This document shows positions 8,397-16,176 of a stretch of DNA of 64,000 nt, one piece after another (the stretch's first letter is position 1; each line of letters starts with the position of its first letter). Source of the stretch: Massilia timonae CCUG 45783 (GTDB lineage: Bacteria > Pseudomonadota > Gammaproteobacteria > Burkholderiales > Burkholderiaceae_D); the NCBI RefSeq assembly GCF_000315425.1, contig NZ_JH992922.1:118986-182985 (forward strand), in the 5' to 3' direction. The notes under the pieces are model-generated. The model worked only from the letters and a program-made list of their open reading frames with translations, searched no databases and was not told the origin of the DNA. The position numbers were made by a program, and so were the translations under genes.

Positions 8397-9527
8397 TTAC
8401 TTCGTGACGGTCAGCAGCGAACGCTTGCCGCCCTTGAAGGTGTACAGCGTGATCGTGCCGTCGCGGATATCGCCGCGCTGGTCGAAGGCGATCGGGCCGG
8501 TCACGCCCTTGTACTGGATCTTCGCCAGCACCGGCAGATACTTGGCCGGCGCCGCCGAGCCGGCCTTCACCATCGCCTCGGCCATGGCCATCGTCGCGTC
8601 GTAGGCATACGGCGCATTGATCTGCACGTCGATGCCGAAGCGCTTCTTGTAGTCGGCGCGGAACTTGTCCATGCCGGCCTTGGCGTCGCCCTGCACGCCA
8701 CCCGCTTCCGCGCACACTACCTGGCCATCCGCCATGGTGCCGCCCGACAGCTTGTAGATCTCGTCCGAGCAGATGCCGTCGCCGCCCATCATGCGCACGT
8801 TCATGCCCAGCTGTTTCATCTGGCGCAGCATCGGGCCGGCGGTCGCGTTCATGCCGCCGAAGAACACCAGGTCCGGCTTGGTGGCGCGGATGCGGGTGAC
8901 GATGGCGCTGAAGTCGGTCGCCTTGTCGTTGGTGAATTCGCGCGCGACGACGCTGCCGCCGGCTTTTTGCAGGCTGCGCGAGAACTCGGTCGCCAGGCCC
9001 TGGCCGTAGGCGGTGCGGTCGTCCACCACCGCCACCCGCTTCGCCTTCATGGTGCCGGTGGCGTAGCGGCCCAGGGCCTGCCCCAGCTGCACGTCGTTGG
9101 CGATCACGCGGAAGGCCGTGTTGAAACCCTGCTGGGTGTATTTCGGGCTGGTGCTCGAGTGCGAGATCTGCGGGATGCCCGCAGTGTTGTAGATCTTGGA
9201 GGCCGGGATCGTGGTGCCCGAGGTCTGGTGACCGATCACGCCGTTCACCTTGGCGTCGACCAGCTTCTGGGCCACGCTGGTGGCTTGCTTCGGATCGGCC
9301 GCGTCGTCCTCGGCCACCAGCTGGAAGGTGACCTTCTTGCCGCCGATGGTCACGCCGCGCGCGTTGAGCGCCTCGATCGCCATGCGCGCGCCGTTCTCGG
9401 TGTCCTTGCCAAAATAGGCGACCGGGCCGGTCAATCCCGCCACGTGGGCGATCCGCACCACTTCCTGGCTCGAGGCCACGCCGGCCAGGGTCGACAGCAC
9501 GGCTGCCATGATTATCTTCTTGTTCAT
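8397..9527 (-). CDS. branched-chain amino acid ABC transporter substrate-binding protein (LivJ/LivK type)
   Basis: The start ATG at 9527 is preceded by GGATGAGGAA. A signal peptide (MNKKIIMAAVLSTLAGVASS) is followed by the type I periplasmic binding fold: VVRIAHVAGLTGPVAYFGKDTENGA, the PKQATSVAQKLVDAKVNGVIGHQTSGTT block and SHSSTSPKYT. It binds branched-chain or related amino acids in the periplasm and delivers them to a LivHMGF permease. No permease or ATPase genes flank it, so it is an orphan binding protein served by a transporter elsewhere. An in-frame ATG at 9563 has no ribosome site and would bury the signal peptide, so I rejected it. The mature length of about 355 aa is typical. Confidence 0.93.
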   Translation of the reverse strand: MNKKIIMAAVLSTLAGVASSQEVVRIAHVAGLTGPVAYFGKDTENGARMAIEALNARGVTIGGKKVTFQLVAEDDAADPKQATSVAQKLVDAKVNGVIGHQTSGTTIPASKIYNTAGIPQISHSSTSPKYTQQGFNTAFRVIANDVQLGQALGRYATGTMKAKRVAVVDDRTAYGQGLATEFSRSLQKAGGSVVAREFTNDKATDFSAIVTRIRATKPDLVFFGGMNATAGPMLRQMKQLGMNVRMMGGDGICSDEIYKLSGGTMADGQVVCAEAGGVQGDAKAGMDKFRADYKKRFGIDVQINAPYAYDATMAMAEAMVKAGSAAPAKYLPVLAKIQYKGVTGPIAFDQRGDIRDGTITLYTFKGGKRSLLTVTK

Positions 9528-9587
9528 CGATTCCTCATCCATTGCGATGCGGGCCAAGACCATGGTTGGCCCGCGGAACCGATCATT

Positions 9588-10928
9588 CTACCGCGAGGAC
9601 GAACTGAACGTGACGACCGCCTTCAATCCACCCAGACGCGTCGATGCGTCCAGCATCAGCGTCGCCCCGTGGCGCTCGGCGATCGCCTTGATGATGGCCA
9701 GGCCCAGGCCGCTGCCGGCGGCATCGCTGCCGGCCACGCGGTAGAAGCGGTCGAACACGCGCTCGCGTTCCTCCGGCGGGATGCCCGGCCCGCTGTCCTC
9801 GACCTGCACCACGATCTTTTGCCCATCGTGCTGGACCGAGATGTCGACCGTGCCGTCGCCCGGCGTGTACTTGACCGCATTGTCCACCAGGTTGCGCAGC
9901 AGGATCTGCAGCGCGTCGGGCTGGCCAAGGACGGTGGCCGGATCGGCCTGCTGCACGCCCAGGTCGACGCCCTTGGCGGCGGCCACGCCGGCCAGGTCGG
10001 CCACGGTGCGGCGCGCCAGGTCGGCCAGGTCGACCGGGCGCGCGACCGCACCCTCGGCCGCCGTCGCCTCTTGCCGCGCCAGCACCAGCAGCTGCTCGAC
10101 CAGGCGCGTGGCGCGGTCGATGCCGGCGGTCAGGCGCGCCACCGCGACGCGGCGCGCTTCCGGGTTGTCGGCGCGGTCCAGGCTCTGCGCCTGCAGGCGC
10201 AGAGCGGCCAGCGGCGTGCGCAGTTCGTGCGCGGCGTCGGCCACGAAATGCTGTTGGGCCTCGAAGGCGGTCTTGACGCGGCCGAACAGCAGGTTCAGCT
10301 CCTGCACCAGCGGGCGCACCTCGTCGGGCAAGCCGTTGTCGGACACCGGCGACAGGTCGTCGGCCTGGCGCGCGGCCACCTGCGAGCGCACCCGCGCCAC
10401 CGGCTGCAGCGAGCCGCTCACGACCCACCACACCACCAGCATCAGGATCGGCATCATCACCGCGATCGGGCCCAGGGTGCGCAGGGCCAGATTGCCGGCC
10501 ATGTTGCGACGCACGGCCAGGTCTTGCGCGACCTGCACGGTCTGGTTCGAGGTCTGGATCGAGAACACGCGGTAGGTGGTGCCGTTGGCGCGCACATTCG
10601 AAAAGCCCAGCACCGCGCGCTGCGGCAGGCGCGCGCGAGAGACGCTGTGGAACATCTGCACGCCGTCGGGAGACCACATCTGCACCACCATGTCGTCGTT
10701 GCCGCTGGCGCTGCTCTCGGCTTCCATGCGCGCGCGCGCCTCGTCGTTCGACAGCGGCGTGCCGGAGCGCAGCGACAACGCCATCTGCTGCATGTGGTAG
10801 TCGAAGATCTGGTCGGCGTCGTGCAGCGCGGTGCGGTAGGCGATCGTCGCCTGCGCCACCGCCGCCAGGGTAATCGCCGCGAGCAGGAACCAGAGCAGGC
10901 GCCCGCGCAGCGAGTGCGTCATTTTCAT
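9588..10928 (-). CDS. two-component sensor histidine kinase (QseC/PmrB type)
   Basis: The protein is an inner-membrane kinase of 446 aa with a first membrane helix at 11-30, a periplasmic domain of about 125 residues and a second helix near 152-171. A HAMP-like linker leads to the H box (HFVADAAHELRTPL, phospho-acceptor His 234). The N box is NLVDNAVKYTPGDG and the G box is VEDSGPGIPPEERERVFDRFYR, then LGLAIIKAIAERHG. Its ATG overlaps the response regulator stop by four bases (ATGA), so the pair is translationally coupled. It probably autophosphorylates and passes the phosphate to Asp52 of the regulator. The signal is unknown; the protease at the head of the operon suggests cell-envelope stress or cations. 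Confidence 0.93.
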   Translation of the reverse strand: MKMTHSLRGRLLWFLLAAITLAAVAQATIAYRTALHDADQIFDYHMQQMALSLRSGTPLSNDEARARMEAESSASGNDDMVVQMWSPDGVQMFHSVSRARLPQRAVLGFSNVRANGTTYRVFSIQTSNQTVQVAQDLAVRRNMAGNLALRTLGPIAVMMPILMLVVWWVVSGSLQPVARVRSQVAARQADDLSPVSDNGLPDEVRPLVQELNLLFGRVKTAFEAQQHFVADAAHELRTPLAALRLQAQSLDRADNPEARRVAVARLTAGIDRATRLVEQLLVLARQEATAAEGAVARPVDLADLARRTVADLAGVAAAKGVDLGVQQADPATVLGQPDALQILLRNLVDNAVKYTPGDGTVDISVQHDGQKIVVQVEDSGPGIPPEERERVFDRFYRVAGSDAAGSGLGLAIIKAIAERHGATLMLDASTRLGGLKAVVTFSSSSR

Positions 10929-11587
10929 GCCTTGGGCACCATGTAGCCGACGCCGCGCACGTTCTGGATCAGGTCACTGCCCAGTTTCTTGCGCAGGCCG
11001 TGGATATACACTTCGACCGCGTTGCTGGAGACTTCGTCGCGCCAGCTGTACAACTTCTCTTCCAGCTGCGCGCGCGACAGCACCGCGCCGGGCCGGGCCA
11101 CCAGCGCCTCGAGCACCGCCCATTCGCGCGCCGACAGCGACACCTGCGTGCCATCGACCAGCACTTCTCGGGTGGCCGGATTGATGCTGATGTTGCGGTA
11201 TTCGAAGATCGGCTCGGCGCGGCCGGCGGCGCGGCGCAGCAGCGCGCGGATGCGCGCCAGCAGCTCGTCGAGGTCGTAGGGCTTGAGGACGTAATCGTCG
11301 GCGCCGGCGTCGAGGCCGGCGATGCGCTGCTGGACCGAGTCGCGCGCGGTGGCGACCAGCACCGGGGTGCGGTCCTTGCGCGTGCGCATCGAGCGCAGCA
11401 CTTCGAGGCCGTCCTTGCGCGGCAGCCCCAGGTCGAGCAGCACCAGGTCGTAGTTCTGGTTCTGCAGCAGGGCCGTGTCGGCCATCTCGCCGTCCTTGAC
11501 CCAGTCGACGGCGTAGTGCTCGGCCCTGAGCAGGTCGAGCACCACTTCGCCGATCATCGTATCGTCTTCCACCAGCAGTAGCCGCAT
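10925..11587 (-). CDS. OmpR-family response regulator (QseB/PmrA type)
   Basis: The receiver domain has the acidic pair in VEDD (7-9), the phospho-acceptor Asp52 in LLDLGLPRKDG, a Thr/Ala switch region VLVATARD and the Lys of YVLKPYD. A winged-helix DNA-binding domain follows (LSAREWAVLEALVARPG, then EVYIHGLRKKLG and IQNVRGVGYMVP). At 220 aa it has the normal length for the family. It lies 42 bases downstream of the protease gene and overlaps the kinase gene, so all three form one operon. The two CTTAGR-N5-CTTAAG boxes before the operon match the kind of direct repeat that PmrA/QseB proteins bind, which suggests autoregulation. Confidence 0.94.
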   Translation of the reverse strand: MRLLLVEDDTMIGEVVLDLLRAEHYAVDWVKDGEMADTALLQNQNYDLVLLDLGLPRKDGLEVLRSMRTRKDRTPVLVATARDSVQQRIAGLDAGADDYVLKPYDLDELLARIRALLRRAAGRAEPIFEYRNISINPATREVLVDGTQVSLSAREWAVLEALVARPGAVLSRAQLEEKLYSWRDEVSSNAVEVYIHGLRKKLGSDLIQNVRGVGYMVPKA

Positions 11588-11629
11588 GTGTTTCCCTAAT
11601 ATGAAGCCCGTGCGGGTCGAGGACGCTTT

Positions 11630-13165
11630 TTAGCCGATCCGCACCGGAATGAAGATTTTGTCACCACCGCGCTGGATCAGCAAGGCCACCGACTTGCTGG
11701 CCTTGGACACCATGTCGCGCACCTGCTCGACCGAATTGACCTGACGGCCGTTGACCGAGATGAGCACGTCGCCCGGCTCGATGCCGGCCATCATGGCGGC
11801 GCCGGAGGCGTCCTCGATCACCAGGCCCGACGGGATGCCGCTCTGGCGGCGCTCGACCGGGGCCAACGGCCGCAGGGTCAGGCCCAGCTTGGCGCTGTTG
11901 TCGGCCACCTCGGCCAGTTCCTGTTCACGACGCGGCTTGTCGGCGGCATTGCCCAGGGTCGCATCGATACGCACCAGTTTACCTTCGCGCCAGACATCGA
12001 GCGCCACCTTGTCGCCTGGCTTGGCCAGGGTCAGCATGGCCGGCAGCTCGATCGACGAGACGATGTTCTTGCCGTTGGCACGGCGGATCACGTCGCCCGA
12101 CTTCAGGCCAGCGCGTTCGGCCGGGCCGCCGCGTTCGACGCTGAAGACCAGGGCGCCTTCGACCGTCTCGAGCTTGAACGAGTCTGCGAAGGCCTGGCTG
12201 ACCTCCTGCACGCCCACGCCCAGCTTGGCATGTTGCACCTTGCCGGTGGCGACGATCTGGTCCTTGATGCGCACCGCGAGGTCGATCGGGATCGAGAACG
12301 ACAGGCCCTGGTAGCCGCCGGTCATGCTGTAGATCTGCGAGTTGATGCCGACGACTTCGCCGCGGGTATTGAACAGCGGGCCGCCCGAGTTGCCGGGGTT
12401 GACGGCGACGTCGGTCTGGATGAACGGCACGTTGGAATCGCCCTGGATCGAACGGCCGGTGGCGCTGACCACGCCGGCGGTGACGGTGCTTTCCAGGCCG
12501 AACGGCGAACCGATGGCCAGCACCCATTCGCCCACCAGCAGCGACTGCGATTTGCCGATCGGCGCCACGGGCAGGCCCTTGGCGTCGATTTTCAGCACGG
12601 CCACGTCGGTGCGCGGGTCGGAGCCCAGGACCTTGGCGCGGAATTCGCGGCGGTCCTGCAGCTTGACGGTCACTTCGTCGGCGCCTTGCACGACGTGGGC
12701 GTTGGTGAGGATGACGCCGTCCGGGCTTACGATGAAGCCCGATCCGGCGCCGAAAACGGGAGTCCCACGATCGCCGCCGCGTTCACCGCGTGGATCCTGG
12801 AACTGTCGGAAAAATTCATAGAACGGATGGCTCGGGTCGAGGTTCGGCAAGCCGCCGCGGTTGGCGGTCTTGGTGCCGCCGACGACGCGGATGTTGACCA
12901 CCGCCTTGCCCTGCTGGGCGGCGATGCGGGTAAAGTCTGGCAGGGCCACGGTCGACGCTGGAGCGCCCGCGGCGGCGGCCGGCGCAGGTGATGGGGCCGG
13001 CGCGGCAGCTGCAACGGCAGGCGCGCTTTCGGCCGCGGCACTGGCGACGGCATTATTGTGATTGACAGCGATGGCACCGACCGCGCCACCGATGACGCCC
13101 GCGGCACCCAGGGCCAGCATGAGGCGTTTGGCAGTGATGGCAGTAACGGCACTTGGGTTCGACAT
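11630..13165 (-). CDS. periplasmic trypsin-like serine protease of the DegP/DegQ (Do) family
   Basis: I place the start at 13165, where CAGGAG lies eight bases upstream; an in-frame ATG at 13231 adds 22 residues with no ribosome site. An N-terminal hydrophobic segment (LMLALGAAGVIGGAVGAIAV) acts as a membrane anchor or uncleaved signal, followed by an Ala/Pro linker. The catalytic triad is His157 (TNAHVV), Asp187 (RTDVAVL) and Ser260 (GNSGGPLF). Two PDZ domains follow (about 300-385 and 415-505). The length of 511 aa is usual for two-PDZ Do proteases. It degrades or refolds misfolded envelope proteins. As the first gene of an operon with a two-component pair, it is probably an output of that system as well. 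Confidence 0.94.
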   Translation of the reverse strand: MSNPSAVTAITAKRLMLALGAAGVIGGAVGAIAVNHNNAVASAAAESAPAVAAAAPAPSPAPAAAAGAPASTVALPDFTRIAAQQGKAVVNIRVVGGTKTANRGGLPNLDPSHPFYEFFRQFQDPRGERGGDRGTPVFGAGSGFIVSPDGVILTNAHVVQGADEVTVKLQDRREFRAKVLGSDPRTDVAVLKIDAKGLPVAPIGKSQSLLVGEWVLAIGSPFGLESTVTAGVVSATGRSIQGDSNVPFIQTDVAVNPGNSGGPLFNTRGEVVGINSQIYSMTGGYQGLSFSIPIDLAVRIKDQIVATGKVQHAKLGVGVQEVSQAFADSFKLETVEGALVFSVERGGPAERAGLKSGDVIRRANGKNIVSSIELPAMLTLAKPGDKVALDVWREGKLVRIDATLGNAADKPRREQELAEVADNSAKLGLTLRPLAPVERRQSGIPSGLVIEDASGAAMMAGIEPGDVLISVNGRQVNSVEQVRDMVSKASKSVALLIQRGGDKIFIPVRIG

Positions 13166-13234
13166 GGTGTGTGCTCCTGGTGAAAATGTGTTGAATCGAT
13201 GTTGAGCATCGATGGACGTATCTTCGCGCAACCG

Positions 13235-13285
13235 CCTTAGATCATGCTTAAGTTGACAAGGCGTGGGGCTTAGGCGCGCCTTAAG
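13235..13285. promoter_or_regulatory. two PmrA/QseB-type direct-repeat boxes before the protease-regulator-kinase operon
   Basis: On the plus strand CTTAGA-N5-CTTAAG occupies 13236-13252 and CTTAGG-N5-CTTAAG occupies 13269-13285. The two boxes start 33 bp apart, about three helical turns, 70-120 bases before the protease start codon. The pattern matches the YTTAAK-N5-YTTAAK box known for PmrA-class regulators. Binding by the regulator at 10925-11587 is inferred. Confidence 0.65.
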
Positions 13286-13315
13286 GATCAGCGAACGCGG
13301 GCGGCCCGGACGTAC

Positions 13316-13348
13316 GAAGGGCGCCCCGACTGCGAGCGCCCTTCTTTC
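13316..13348. terminator. hairpin, probable terminator of the small heat-shock gene
   Basis: A 9-bp perfect stem (GAAGGGCGC / GCGCCCTTC) lies 45 bases beyond the heat-shock gene stop. The plus-strand side is followed by TTTC; the minus-strand side, which is the direction needed, lacks a good T run, so it may be inefficient. Confidence 0.45.
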
Positions 13349-13390
13349 AAACGACTACCGGGCCGTTACCGTTGCTGGCATTGCCAAGCC

Positions 13391-13861
13391 TTAGGCGGCT
13401 TCGCGCTGTTCCAGGGTCTTGACGTTGTCGCCGCTGATGACGCCGGCGGCGTCGCCGATGGCGATCTTGCGCGGCTTCAGGGCTTCCGGCACTTCGCGCA
13501 CCAGTTCGATGGTGAGCATGCCGTTGTCGAACGACGCGGTGGTGACCTTCACGTGGTTGGCCAGCTGGAAGCGCTGCTCGAAATCGCGCGCGGCGATACC
13601 GCGGTGCAGGAAGGTGCGCTGGACGTCATCCTTCTGCTTGCGGCCGGTGACGTGCAGGCTGTCACGCTCGGTGACGATCTCGATCTCGTCGCGGCTGAAG
13701 CCGGCGAGCGCCATCACGATACGGTATTGGTCTTCGCTCACCAGTTCGATGTTGTACGGCGGGTAGCTCGGCTGCGCTTCGGCGCGTTGCTCGAGCAGGC
13801 TGGCCAGGCGATCGAAACCGATGGCGGAACGGTACAGGGGAGTCAGGTCGAAAGTACGCAT
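13391..13861 (-). CDS. small heat-shock protein, Hsp20/IbpA family
   Basis: An alpha-crystallin domain spans residues about 36-128. It contains YNIELVSEDQYRIVMALAGF, the beta-strand VTERDSLHVTGRK and the family signature around FEQRFQLANHVKV. The closing strand ends in DNGMLTIELVREVPE, followed by a C-terminal RKIAIGD holding an I-x-I oligomerisation motif. The IbpA-like N terminus MRTFDLTPLYRSAIGFDRL matches the gammaproteobacterial proteins. It binds unfolding proteins without ATP and holds them for DnaK/ClpB. The 5' untranslated region folds into a ROSE-like thermometer that would hide the ribosome site at normal temperature. It is transcribed away from the M61 peptidase gene. Confidence 0.93.
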   Translation of the reverse strand: MRTFDLTPLYRSAIGFDRLASLLEQRAEAQPSYPPYNIELVSEDQYRIVMALAGFSRDEIEIVTERDSLHVTGRKQKDDVQRTFLHRGIAARDFEQRFQLANHVKVTTASFDNGMLTIELVREVPEALKPRKIAIGDAAGVISGDNVKTLEQREAA

Positions 13862-13868
13862 GATGTCA

Positions 13869-13921
13869 TATCCTTTTGAAAGTTAAGCGATAAGGGACGG
13901 AACCTCTGTTGAGCATTCCGT
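13869..13921 (-). promoter_or_regulatory. ROSE-like RNA thermometer in the hsp20 leader
   Basis: On the transcript, UAUCGCUU (13892-13885) pairs with AAGGAUA (13875-13869), which holds the Shine-Dalgarno sequence. The loop is nine bases and one G is bulged. This is the UYGCU-opposite-AGGA arrangement of ROSE elements. An upstream stem ACGGAA/UUCCGU (13921-13916 with 13902-13897) supplies the second hairpin. Confidence 0.7.
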
Positions 13922-13929
13922 TGAGACCA

Positions 13930-13958
13930 ATCTAATGTCACGCCAAACGATTTTCAAG
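13930..13958 (-). promoter_or_regulatory. hsp20 promoter
   Basis: The minus strand reads CTTGAAA, then a 14-bp gap, then CATTAGAT. It can be read as sigma-70 (TTGAAA, 17 bp, TAGATT), or as a heat-shock sigma-32 site with a good -35 and a poor -10. Transcription would start near 13924, giving a leader of about 63 bases that contains the thermometer. Confidence 0.5.
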
Positions 13959-14079
13959 TCATACGAAATACGGATTTTTAAGCATTTTTGCAAATTTTAT
14001 TTGCATGATGTATCAACGGAAATTTGTGTTGGAATGCGGTGCTACACTCGCCGGTTCCCCTCAGCTTTCCCGCTCCACG

Positions 14080-15993
14080 ATGACTGCCTTCCCCTTCCTC
14101 GCCCGCGCCGCCCGTCAGGCAGGCGCCCTCGCTTTCGCGCTCGCGCTTGCCCTGCCCGCTTCCGCCCAGGTCCCTGCCGTCGGCAACGCCCCGTATCCGG
14201 GCACGATCGCGCTGCACGTCGACGCCAGCAACCTGTCGCAGCAGATCTTCAGCATGCGGCTGTCGATGCCGGCGCAAGCGGGTCCGATGACCCTGCTCTA
14301 TCCCCAGTGGGCGCCGGGCAACCACGGCCCCAATATTCCGCTGACCCAGCTGGCCGGCCTGAAGTTCAGCGCGGGCGGCAAGCCGCTCGAGTGGACGCGC
14401 GACCCGGTGCAGGTCCACGCCTTTCATGTGACGGTGCCGGAAGGCGCCACCGAACTGGTGGCCGAATACCAGTTCCTGTCGCCGCTGGACACCAGCCAGG
14501 GCCGCATCACGATGACCGACGACATCCTCGGCGTGCAGTGGCAATCGGTGGCGCTGTACCCGGCCGGCTACCACGCGCGCCGCATCACGGTGCAGCCGAC
14601 GCTCACCCTGCCCGCCGGCTGGCAGTTCGCCAGCTCGCTGGCGGTGGAAAGCCGCACCGGCGACGAGGTGCGCTTCAAGCCGCACGACCTCGACACCCTG
14701 GTCGATTCGCCGCTGTTCGCCGGCCGCTATTTCAAGCGCATCGACCTGGCGCCGGGCGCCAGGAATCCGGTGATGCTGAACGTGGTGGCCGACAATCCCG
14801 AGAACCTGGAAGCGAAGCCCGAGCAGGTCGCGCTGCACCGCGCGATGGTCGGCCAGGCCATCAAGCTGTTCGGCTCGCGCCACTACAAGCAGTACGACTT
14901 CCTGTTCGCGATCTCGGACGAATTCGGCGGCATCGGCCGCGAGCACCAGCAGTCGAGCGAGAACGGCGTGCGGCTCGGCTACTTCACCGACTGGGGCCGC
15001 AACGAAGCCGGCCGCGAACTGCTGCCGCATGAATTCGTGCACTCGTGGAACGGCAAGTTCCGCCGTCCCGCGGGCCAGGACGTGGCCAACTTCAACACCC
15101 CGCTGCAGAACGAGCTGCTGTGGGTGTACGAGGGCCAGACCCAGTTCTGGGGCAAGGTGCTGGCGGCGCGTTCCGGCCTGGTGTCGCAGAACCATGCGCG
15201 CGAAGCGCTGGCGATCGACGCGGCGCGCTACGACAACACGCAGGGCCGCGACTGGCGCGCAGTGCAGGACACGGTCAACGATCCGATCATCAACGGGCGC
15301 AAGCCGATCGGCTGGGGCAACTGGCAGCGCAGCGAGGACTACTACACCGAGGGCATGCTGATCTGGCTCGACGTCGACACCAGGATCCGCGAACTCTCGG
15401 GCGACAAGCGCAGCCTGGAAGACTTCGCGCGCGCCTTCTTCGGCGTCGAGGACGGCAGCATCGAGACGATGTACTACACCTTCGACGACGTGGTGGCCGC
15501 ATTGACCAAGGTGCAGAAGTTCGACTGGGCGCCGTTCCTGCGCGCGCGCCTGGACGGCCATGGTCCGGGCGCGCCGCTCGACGGCCTGGCCCGCGCCGGC
15601 TGGAAGCTGGTGTACGGCGACACCCCGAGCAATGCCGTGCGCGCTGTCGAAGAACGCAGCCGCAGCGCCGACTTCACCTATTCGCTCGGCTTCTCGGTGC
15701 GCAGCAATGGCGACGTCACCGGCGTGGTGTGGGACGGCGTGGGCTTCCGCGCCGGCCTGGCGGCCAACACCACCATCGTGGCCGTCAACAACCGCGTGTA
15801 CAAGGGCGACGTGCTGAAGGCGGCGGTGCGCGCCAACAAGGACGGCAAGGCGCCGATCGCGCTCCTGGTACGCAAGGGAGACAACCTGCGCACCATCACG
15901 CTCGACTATCGCGACGGCCTGCGCTATCCGAAGCTGGAGCGCATTCCAGGCACGAAGGATCGCCTGGACGCCTTGTTCAAGGCCGTCAAATAA
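14080..15993 (+). CDS. M61 family metallopeptidase (glycyl aminopeptidase type) with PDZ domain
   Basis: I take the ATG at 14080, giving 637 aa with a signal peptide ending near ALPASAQ; an upstream ATG at 14005 would put 25 residues before the signal. The zinc motif HEFVHSWNGK (HExxH) sits near residue 315, and a downstream Glu in WVYEGQTQFW completes the gluzincin site. An N-terminal beta domain precedes the catalytic domain. A C-terminal PDZ-like domain (YSLGFSVRSNGDVTGVVWDG, then VAVNNRVYKGDVLKAAV) follows. The length and order match bacterial M61 peptidases that trim N-terminal Gly or Ala from peptides in the periplasm. It stands alone, upstream of the tyrS promoter. Confidence 0.93.
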   Translation: MTAFPFLARAARQAGALAFALALALPASAQVPAVGNAPYPGTIALHVDASNLSQQIFSMRLSMPAQAGPMTLLYPQWAPGNHGPNIPLTQLAGLKFSAGGKPLEWTRDPVQVHAFHVTVPEGATELVAEYQFLSPLDTSQGRITMTDDILGVQWQSVALYPAGYHARRITVQPTLTLPAGWQFASSLAVESRTGDEVRFKPHDLDTLVDSPLFAGRYFKRIDLAPGARNPVMLNVVADNPENLEAKPEQVALHRAMVGQAIKLFGSRHYKQYDFLFAISDEFGGIGREHQQSSENGVRLGYFTDWGRNEAGRELLPHEFVHSWNGKFRRPAGQDVANFNTPLQNELLWVYEGQTQFWGKVLAARSGLVSQNHAREALAIDAARYDNTQGRDWRAVQDTVNDPIINGRKPIGWGNWQRSEDYYTEGMLIWLDVDTRIRELSGDKRSLEDFARAFFGVEDGSIETMYYTFDDVVAALTKVQKFDWAPFLRARLDGHGPGAPLDGLARAGWKLVYGDTPSNAVRAVEERSRSADFTYSLGFSVRSNGDVTGVVWDGVGFRAGLAANTTIVAVNNRVYKGDVLKAAVRANKDGKAPIALLVRKGDNLRTITLDYRDGLRYPKLERIPGTKDRLDALFKAVK

Positions 15994-15995
15994 TC

Positions 15996-16025
15996 TTGAC
16001 CTGTCTTTGCCGCTGCGGCTAAGAT
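15996..16025 (+). promoter_or_regulatory. sigma-70 promoter of the tyrS leader
   Basis: TTGACC (15996-16001), an 18-bp spacer and TAAGAT (16020-16025) form a good vegetative promoter. The predicted start of transcription falls at about 16031-16033, on or next to the leader ATG, so the leader peptide would be translated from a leaderless message. Confidence 0.6.
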
Positions 16026-16031
16026 GGACTC

Positions 16032-16091
16032 ATGACTTTCATCGTGACCTCCCCTGCCAGCTATTACGCCTACCGCACCTCGCGGCGGTAG
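16032..16091 (+). CDS. tyrosine-rich leader peptide of tyrS, 19 aa
   Basis: The frame reads [19 protein letters not shown] then TAG. Three Tyr codons in four positions (TAT TAC GCC TAC, 16062-16073) lie directly before a set of mutually exclusive RNA stems and 103 bases before the start of a tyrosyl-tRNA synthetase gene. This is the layout of a ribosome-mediated attenuator. No Shine-Dalgarno sequence precedes it, in keeping with a leaderless start. Confidence 0.6.
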   Translation: MTFIVTSPASYYAYRTSRR

Positions 16092-16127
16092 GGGCTGTCA
16101 CGCAACCCGGTCCGCCTCAGGCGGACC
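16069..16127 (+). promoter_or_regulatory. candidate tyrS attenuator (alternative RNA stems)
   Basis: Stem 1:2 pairs CCTACCGC (16069-16076, covering the last Tyr codon) with GCGGTAGG (16085-16092). Stem 3:4 pairs GGTCCGCC (16109-16116) with GGCGGACC (16120-16127) around a three-base loop. The alternative 2:3 pairs GGCGG (16084-16088) with CCGCC (16112-16116) and GGG (16091-16093) with CCC (16106-16108). A ribosome stalled on the Tyr codons would free strand 2 and favour 2:3. Stem 3:4 lacks a following U run, so the mechanism may be Rho-linked or translational. Confidence 0.5.
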
Positions 16128-16176
16128 ACGCATGGGCAATCGGTCATCCTGGGGCGTTCCACCACCAGGAAACCAC

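Noticed and set aside
8967..10946. A 659-residue plus-strand frame over the binding-protein and sensor-kinase genes
   Set aside because: It crosses two real genes in antisense and has no recognisable domain.
16109..16127. Ordinary Rho-independent terminator of the M61 peptidase gene
   Set aside because: The hairpin lies more than 100 bases beyond that stop, after a promoter and leader frame, and has no T run; it fits the tyrS leader better.
16132..16176. An upstream ATG in frame with tyrS
   Set aside because: It lacks a ribosome site and lies in the attenuator stretch; the ATG at 16177 has CAGGAA at good spacing and starts where TyrRS proteins begin.
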